Origin: Choricystis sp. odSpoLacu1
Lineage: Eukaryota; Chlorophyta; Trebouxiophyceae
Assembly: GCA_958009055.1 (NCBI GenBank)
Contig: OY253659.1
Coordinates: forward strand, 666,123 to 730,122
Length of the DNA: 64,000 bases
Direction: 5' to 3'
The notes below the pieces were generated by a model. That model ran no database searches. It was given only the letters and a program-made list of their open reading frames with translations, and was not told the DNA's origin. Within the stretch, counting starts at the first letter, position 1; each line of letters starts with the position of its first letter. Made by a program: the position numbers and the translations under genes. Of this stretch, positions 63,827 to 64,000 are shown piece by piece.

Positions 63827-64000
63827 TTAGGGTTAGGGTTAGGGTTAGGGTTAGGGTTAGGGTTAGGGTTAGGGTTAGGGTTAGGGTTAGGGTTAGGGTT
63901 AGGGTTAGGGTTAGGGTTAGGGTTAGGGTTAGGGTTAGGGTTAGGGTTAGGGTTAGGGTTAGGGTTAGGGTTAGGGTTAGGGTTAGGGTTAGGGTTAGGG
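63827..64000 (+). repeat. Telomere, 29 perfect TTAGGG repeats
   Basis: An uninterrupted array in the G-rich 5'-to-3' orientation runs to the window edge, which marks the right chromosome end. Confidence 0.98.

Noticed and set aside
1..64000. CRISPR array, prophage, insertion sequence or rRNA operon
   Set aside because: No spaced direct repeats, transposase, integrase or rRNA sequence was recognised anywhere; the genome is eukaryotic.

Overview
The window is the right end of a linear nuclear chromosome from a very GC-rich, intron-containing unicellular eukaryote. It closes with 29 perfect TTAGGG units (63827-64000) in the orientation expected at a right-hand end. A plastid-bearing alga of the green lineage is the best guess. 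The evidence is plant-type families (a TPLATE endocytic subunit, a TTM1/2-like uridine-kinase/CYTH protein with a tail anchor, a CoAc-like mitochondrial CoA carrier, a CW zinc finger protein), several apparent transit peptides, and one protein with a bipartite plastid/thylakoid-lumen leader. The species cannot be fixed from sequence alone; TTAGGG is not the usual plant TTTAGGG repeat.

Genes are packed about every 2 kb on both strands. Introns are mostly 60-450 bases, with GTGAG-type donors and a recurrent CTCAC motif before the acceptor. Layout: 1-13.7 kb holds the 3' end of an unknown gene, a membrane-anchored subtilase, a cytochrome P450, an FAD monooxygenase whose tail runs into an AAA-ATPase remnant, a DVPLA-repeat nuclear-type protein and a MATE transporter. 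14-28 kb holds a golgin-like coiled coil, a TMEM45 protein, a degraded gene, a CUL1-type cullin and THO complex subunit 2. 28-37 kb holds a Maf pyrophosphatase, a CoA carrier, a PRA1-like protein, phosphopantetheine adenylyltransferase, Mediator subunit 10 and TPLATE. 37-53 kb holds an expansin-like secreted protein, a hairpin-rich gene-free stretch, a ViaA-like VWA protein, a multi-PHD/double-bromodomain chromatin reader, PPK2, a small-molecule kinase and the TTM protein. 53.8-61.6 kb holds an unnamed conserved membrane protein, a PITH protein, the CW protein, an intron-containing tRNA-Phe, a lumen-targeted Ala/Lys/Pro-rich protein, a FIST-like protein and a short F-box-like gene. The last 2.2 kb is a cysteine-rich repeat gene that runs into the telomere.

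Most genes are housekeeping: mRNA export (THO2), transcription (MED10), chromatin reading (PHD/bromodomain and CW proteins), ubiquitin ligase scaffold (cullin), trafficking (golgin, PRA1, TPLATE), CoA metabolism (PPAT and CoA carrier) and phosphate metabolism (PPK2, TTM). There is no bacterial-type operon, CRISPR array or clear transposon.

A caution for users: five otherwise good genes each need one small indel inside a C/G homopolymer or (GC)n run to keep their domain intact (about 4659-4666, 7038-7046, 14640-14660, 24414-24440, 40867-40876). Consensus error is the likeliest cause. The most unusual items are the subtilase with two ubiquitin-interacting motifs in its tail, the monooxygenase/AAA overlap, the tandem perfect hairpins at 39163-39230, and the terminal repeat gene apparently cut by the telomere.
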